Origin: Opisthorchis felineus
Lineage: Eukaryota; Platyhelminthes; Trematoda; Opisthorchiida; Opisthorchiidae
Direction: 5' to 3'
Assembly: GCA_004794785.1 (NCBI GenBank)
Contig: SJOL01000633.1
Span: 57,445-121,444 of the forward strand
DNA: 64,000 nt
The notes under the pieces were generated by a model, which was given only the letters and a program-made list of their open reading frames with translations, searched no databases and was not told the DNA's origin. Made by a program: the position numbers and the translations under genes. Positions 59,305-64,000 of this stretch are shown here, in pieces (the stretch's first letter is position 1; every line of letters begins with the position of its first letter).

Positions 59305-59625
59305 CTTTAAAATGTGAAGGAAGCCGGGGACCAGTTTCAGCCTTCTTGGGACTCACCATGTAGGCACAGTCACCGAGATTCCGTCAACCCTACGTTCTAC
59401 TTGGACACAAAGTTTGCGAAGTTAGCGAAGTGCACTCAGTTGCAAACCAAGTTGGCTTTAACGGGAGACTCAACTGAATCCCAGCTGCATCTTTGGTTTA
59501 CGGTATTCTCCAACTGAATATCTTGCACAAAGGCCACCTCATATTTCAGTTGATACGATATTCGAGACATCGCACGGTATTTTCTCAACAGAAAACGCTA
59601 CTAACTTGGTTGCTGAAAACTCTTC
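59305..59625 (-). repeat. Hammerhead repeat copy, decayed ribozyme
   Basis: Minus strand has TGAGTCCCAAGAAGGCTGAAA and CTGGTC, but the CUGAUGA strand is mutated. Body blocks cccagctgcatctttggttt and cacctcatatttcagttgat are present. Confidence 0.68.
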
Positions 59626-59909
59626 AATAGTCAGCTATCGACTTAATCCTTCTTGGGGTCCATCATCATCCCGAGTTGTAACCAGCTTTCTAGTTTACTT
59701 AAACACAGATTACATCCAAATGAAGGACCACACTCATGTGCAAATTACTTTGGTGGAAACTTCCGTTCATGCTATCCCTCACTGCGGTCTCGTGTTAAAA
59801 CCCACATGCTTTTAAATGACTGTAGGTGCTCAACTGCCTACAAGTTGATGCTCAAGCATAAAATAAGGCTTATTAGGATGAGAAGTCCATGCCTACCTGA
59901 TGAAACCCC

Positions 59910-59975
59910 TAAAGTAACGTAACCGACAGTGGGCTGTCAGGGCGGTCTCAGCAACCTTTTGACTAGTGTGTTCGG
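59910..59975 (+). repeat. Hammerhead repeat 3' fragment
   Basis: gacagtgggctgtcaggg, tctcagcaaccttttgacta and gtgtgttcgg, the sequence downstream of the cleavage site in the family. Confidence 0.5.
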
Positions 59976-60186
59976 CCGAGAGAAATTCCAAAGTGGTCAG
60001 AACTTTGAGACCAGAATGCCACACCCCACGATGATATTCCTTTTAATTTGTAGAGAGCGCCGTGTGAACAGAGGCCATTACAGTGATTTCGCGAATTGAA
60101 AAAATTTCGTCCTCGAAGTCTGTCTATCAAGCAAGCATTTTCTCTATCCGGCACCTACGTGACTCGGTCGAGATGAGGGGGGGGGG

Positions 60187-60364
60187 TCGAGATGAGTCAG
60201 TGGTTAGAGCACGAATTTACTGACAGGAAGGTCCGTAGTTCGAACCCGACCTCTGACTCACGACTTCCCCTGTCTAGGCTTCGACAACCTGGAAGTATCC
60301 TAGCCCTCGTGCTTCTTTCTGGTGGCATGGCAGTTAGGCACCGAAAGGGTGCTACAGCTGAACG
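60187..60364 (+). mobile_element. SINE-A, full-length copy 3
   Basis: tcgagatgagtcagtggtta (box A with one change), agttcgaacccgacctctga (box B), body through ggtggcatggcagttaggca to gtgctacagctgaacg. A run of G precedes it. Confidence 0.85.
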
Positions 60365-60369
60365 TGACT

Positions 60370-61160
60370 CGGATTGCTGCGGGGAGCTACTATCGGGCTG
60401 TAGCACCATTAGGGCTTTTTTTTACCCAAATTCTCAAGATTCGGAATAAAGAATTTGCAATCAATAGGTCGTCCATACAAGCAAAAATAAAACGTGCCAT
60501 TTGCAACAGGCTATCTTGAGGGAAGCGACCGATAAAATGTCGGCATTGGATGCGGCAAAAGTCAACCGACTACCTCATGGTACCAGCTGATCAGCATAGT
60601 TTTGAAGAATCATTTCCGGTCGGTTTACTCCAACACATCCACAATGTGACTTACGGTATTTTCAGAGAGCCCTCGGATGATATTCTGACCGAGAGTTATT
60701 CACTCTTGTCTTTCAGTAGTTACTTAACCTATCCGGAGGTCACTGACTCTGCAAATCCTGCATGCCTACCATGCGGGCACTTTCCTCTTTATCGCAACTC
60801 TTCAGTTGAGTGTAGAGGACATTCTCACGTGTTATTAGGTTGATTTTCCGAATTAGCAAACTGTTGGTTGAGCCAACAGGTGCACCCAAAGGTGAATTTG
60901 CATTCTTGAATTGTGCCGTATCTCTAAGAAGAACTGCCAAGGCTGAATGTTTTATTGCCCAAAAACCGATAAGATTTGCCTGCTTTTCTCATTTCATAAG
61001 GGAATAAAATTCCAAAACGAACGGTCCCCGACTGAAGTAGGTCTCTCCCTACATGGCCGTACCTTTGTGCACCTTAGCTGTATATGAAAATGTTCATTTT
61101 CACCATCAATAGTGTCTTATTCGGATTGCCGACTACAAAGTTGTAACTAACTACTGTCCC
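60370..61160. other. No recognisable gene
   Basis: A 97-codon open frame at 60550-60843 (plus) has no motif I know. Otherwise short frames. Confidence 0.5.
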
Positions 61161-61161
61161 C

Positions 61162-61457
61162 GCTCTAGTGCCTTAATGTCAGAAAATACTCGCCAACAAG
61201 GAACATAACAGCTTTATGGTGAACAAGGGAGTGCAAAATATACGGGGAGTATTGAGTATTTAAAGTGCATTTTTGGCAGTAAATCCAGGCTGTCTGACCA
61301 GCGTTGAGTGAACACTATCCATCATCGGCCGTTGCTGGACTGACTGACTGCTCGATCGTTCAATCGGCAACTAGCTCATCTAGCCCAGATGCATGACGGT
61401 TTCCCTACCGCGATTTCGGCGGTGTTTGAGGATCTGAGTAGGTTTCGGGCATTCTGA
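61162..61457 (-). repeat. Repeat G, copy 2
   Basis: Same orientation as the copy at 55.1-55.5 kb, with several small deletions. The minus-strand frame keeps LLRSSNTAEIAVGKPSCI next to stops. Confidence 0.6.
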
Positions 61458-61486
61458 GATTGCTGTAAGGAATCTAACCTCCCTGA

Positions 61487-61489
<3 letters not shown>

Positions 61490-61530
<41 letters not shown>

Positions 61531-61531
61531 N
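61490..61531 (+). repeat. AT microsatellite ending in an unresolved base
   Basis: About 20 AT units, then an N at 61531, the only ambiguous base I see. Assembly or read slippage at the repeat is likely. Confidence 0.95.
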
Positions 61532-61534
61532 AGG

Positions 61535-63830
61535 CACGCTAATATCTGATTGTTCGAGCTGATGTTTTACAGAAAGCCCTACGGGTGACAGTACCACTAT
61601 AGCTTAGTGATTGTGTGAGAGATGTCTAAGGGAAGTCATCCGATGTACGAATAGCAGATGTGATCCGCAATGGTTGAAAATCCGAAAGTTACGGATGGCA
61701 GGTTATTCCAGAATAACTGTTTGCCGTTGGTTATCTCTTGTGGTATTGTCTACCCGACGGGAGAAGTCCAACCGTTTTCTTAGACATGGTAGTCTCCTTT
61801 TTGGTGTATAGCCTACAGTGTACTCATGCACGGCCTCCCAGTGAACTCGCAAACTAGATATTCAACCTAAAAACCTAATAAAAATCTAAGGACTAGCAAG
61901 TACATAGGCCTTTGTTCGTCGTCAAAGTTTGGAACTGGAGTTAGTTCGCGGCCAACTTGAGTAAACGTTTATGAACGGTCTTCGTTTGCTATGGTATATT
62001 GTCCGAAATCCCAATCAAGTGAAGCCTTTTACCCCTATTGGTACTCACCTGGTGGAAGTAGGTGTGACCGGCCACAGGACCATGCATTTGCCAACCACTT
62101 TCGAACAATTCGTGTACATGAATTAGGCAGGAATCTTGGTCTAAACAGCCGTTGACTCATTCATTAGTGTTCACCCTCCTTCCTCATAGGGAGTCCCGTA
62201 ATTACACAACTAGGAGTTTACATTGTGATCGGATTTCGGTAGGATGTGCCCCCCATTCACCTTCAATGCCCGATAGCCGACGATCTATTGTATTGCTGTA
62301 TGGAAGCCAAGAACGTTGCGCCATCCTTCTCTGGTAAAGGCCTCCGACCTGTCCGCAAGCGAGCGTTTGTATTAATTGTCCCACTACATTCAACAGGCGT
62401 ATAAGATACCTTTGCAGACTGCTGGGAAATTTAGTTTCCCCGCAGCCGGCACCAGGACCAGCTGGAGCCCTGAGAATTCGGACTGGACAAGCGTCCTAGT
62501 AAAGTTCTAGCCAAGGTAAACCGAAGCTGTTGCTCGTAACTAAGCGGATCTAGTCAGTTCTTCCAAGCGCTCATCTTCAAAGCTTTGGTTTCGAATTCAT
62601 TTTGTATGATTCCACAACCAGAGTTTTGGTCGATATCCAAAAGTAAGTTCTGTATGATTCAATAAAAACCAACGGGGAAAATCCCAATATAGTCTACTTC
62701 GTCACTATAAAATCGGAACCATACTAAATAACTGAACAACTCAGAACCGTGTGTTCATTTTCCCCAACCTCGCTGGTATGTCTATTTTTAGTAGTCTCAT
62801 AGGATCACAAACCGCAGAAGCTCAGATAAAATGGAACACCCAACAGGTAGGCGGGAGTAAAATTCAAGTTGGAGTCTGCTAAAAGTATGAGAACCCATAA
62901 TAAAAGAGTTTTTTTTTGAATACCTGTTCTGCATTACATTGTGGTGGCAACTATTTGATACAAGTTTCTCACGACATGATTAGACTATTTTGATCGGTAC
63001 AATCCGGATTTGTGACAGGCAGCTTTGGGTAAAATACGCGAATCAGGCATTCCTGGAGTACGGCACAAACCAAGCCAAGTAATGCACAAAAACCACTCTC
63101 AACGGTAACCTGTTAGTAAGCAGCAAAGTTGAAGAGCTCACCTCCAGTTGCGAGGTCTGTTGAAATCACGTTCACGCTTTGCACAGTCATGGCATGATCT
63201 GCTAAATAGTCCAAATCAAAAGAGTTTCAGATGAACCGTCTCTTAAGTTCTCAAAAGTGCAAATCCTTGGTCACTGACCTCCGGGCCTTCTATGTACAAA
63301 CTGAGCGTGTTTGCACTATTCAATCATCGTATGGTGAGCACCCCTGAACGATATCGTTCGAATGGGCATACGTAGGTAATTTTACACGGTATGTCCTCGA
63401 CCCAACACCTGGAACAAAGACAGCATAATTGTTCTTTTTGTGTTGATAGACTGACTGGTCCACCTGTCCATTGAAACCAAGGTCGTCTGTAACACTACAG
63501 AGTATTTTTTATTACTTACAGACGATTTCGGGATTCCTTGAACTTAAAAGTCTTGAGCAGATTTGACTTCATTTCGAAACTCTGCAGATTTGATAAGCAT
63601 GGTTGTTTCATTCACCGGTTTGATTAATTGACGGATAAATAATGAGTGCTCCGACTGAGATGTCCTCTCAACACTCGTTGGGGGAGGTTGACACATTTAG
63701 ACATTTGAATCATGCTGTCCGTAATATTCATTCCGCATTTGATCGCGTGCACAAAACAGAATAACCCAAGTCGGAGTTACAACCAAAATTGTTCAGCTTT
63801 GATCAATTCAAGGCACACAACTGGTTCTAA
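61535..63830. other. No recognisable gene
   Basis: Short frames only. No family repeat or motif recognised. Confidence 0.5.
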
Positions 63831-63834
63831 CTGG

Positions 63835-64000
63835 GGGGTATCCGCGCGACACTCACAGAGTCTCTCATACCAGGTTGGTCAAGGGTTAGAGGTATGACAA
63901 ACACAGTCTCCTGGTCCTCCAGGTTGGAGGTTGGAACATGTCTGGCAACGTGTTCCGTAAAAATGGTAACGTAGTTGCATTTCCCACCAAACACCGCTGC
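63835..64000 (-). repeat. Repeat E, copy 3 (cut by right edge)
   Basis: Minus-strand frame: AAVFGGKCNYVTIFTEHVAR, then HVPTSNLEDQETVFVIPLTL and DQPGMRDSVSVA. Closely matches the copies at 8.1-8.4 and 9.6-9.9 kb. Confidence 0.68.

Noticed and set aside
1..64000. CRISPR arrays, bacterial operons or prophage
   Set aside because: No regularly spaced direct repeats of that type and no prokaryotic gene organisation. The window is eukaryotic.

Overview
This is a eukaryotic window, almost certainly from a flatworm and most likely a digenean trematode. An opisthorchiid such as Clonorchis or Opisthorchis is my best guess. The reasons are the single multi-exon gene with long introns, moderate GC content, and relics of Penelope-like, Merlin and LINE elements, tRNA-derived SINEs and hammerhead-ribozyme repeats. 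The species call is inference. No bacterial operons, CRISPR arrays or phage genes are present.

One real gene is recognisable. It is a castor-type zinc-finger transcription factor (CASZ1/castor family) on the minus strand, running from about 37.35 kb down to the left edge. Five coding exons chain together with consistent splice phases: 37346-36734, 16692-16216, 14000-13807, 7796-7595 and 2704-2567. The first two encode a low-complexity N-terminal region with a 12-alanine run and two related L-x-L-x-INSSL motifs. The last three encode castor-type zinc fingers and stop inside a finger, so the 3' end lies outside the window. The introns are about 20.0, 2.2, 6.0 and 4.9 kb and are full of repeats. 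The stretch just upstream of the first coding exon is CpG-rich and may hold the promoter or 5' UTR.

The right half (about 38.4-64 kb) has no gene I can support. It is intergenic or intronic DNA made of repeat relics: a Merlin transposase pseudogene at 44.5-45.2 kb, many copies of a repeat carrying a hammerhead ribozyme, three tRNA-derived SINE-like families, foldback elements and AT microsatellites. One microsatellite ends in an unresolved N.

The most notable signal is the hammerhead repeat. The copy at 20962-21004 (minus strand) keeps the whole catalytic core, a stem I, a stem II and a self-complementary stem III. It sits in a head-to-tail pair with a 261-bp period. A second copy, near 45.8 kb, is joined to an inverted partial copy as a 54-bp-arm palindrome. 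Decayed copies lie at 42.6, 43.4, 50.5, 52.0, 52.9, 55.7, 57.3 and 59.3-59.9 kb. Other structures worth checking are a LINE 3' tail hairpin found at several sites, an ORF-preserving repeat present in three copies, and a 13-bp inverted repeat carrying E-boxes and AGGTCA half-sites in the largest castor intron.
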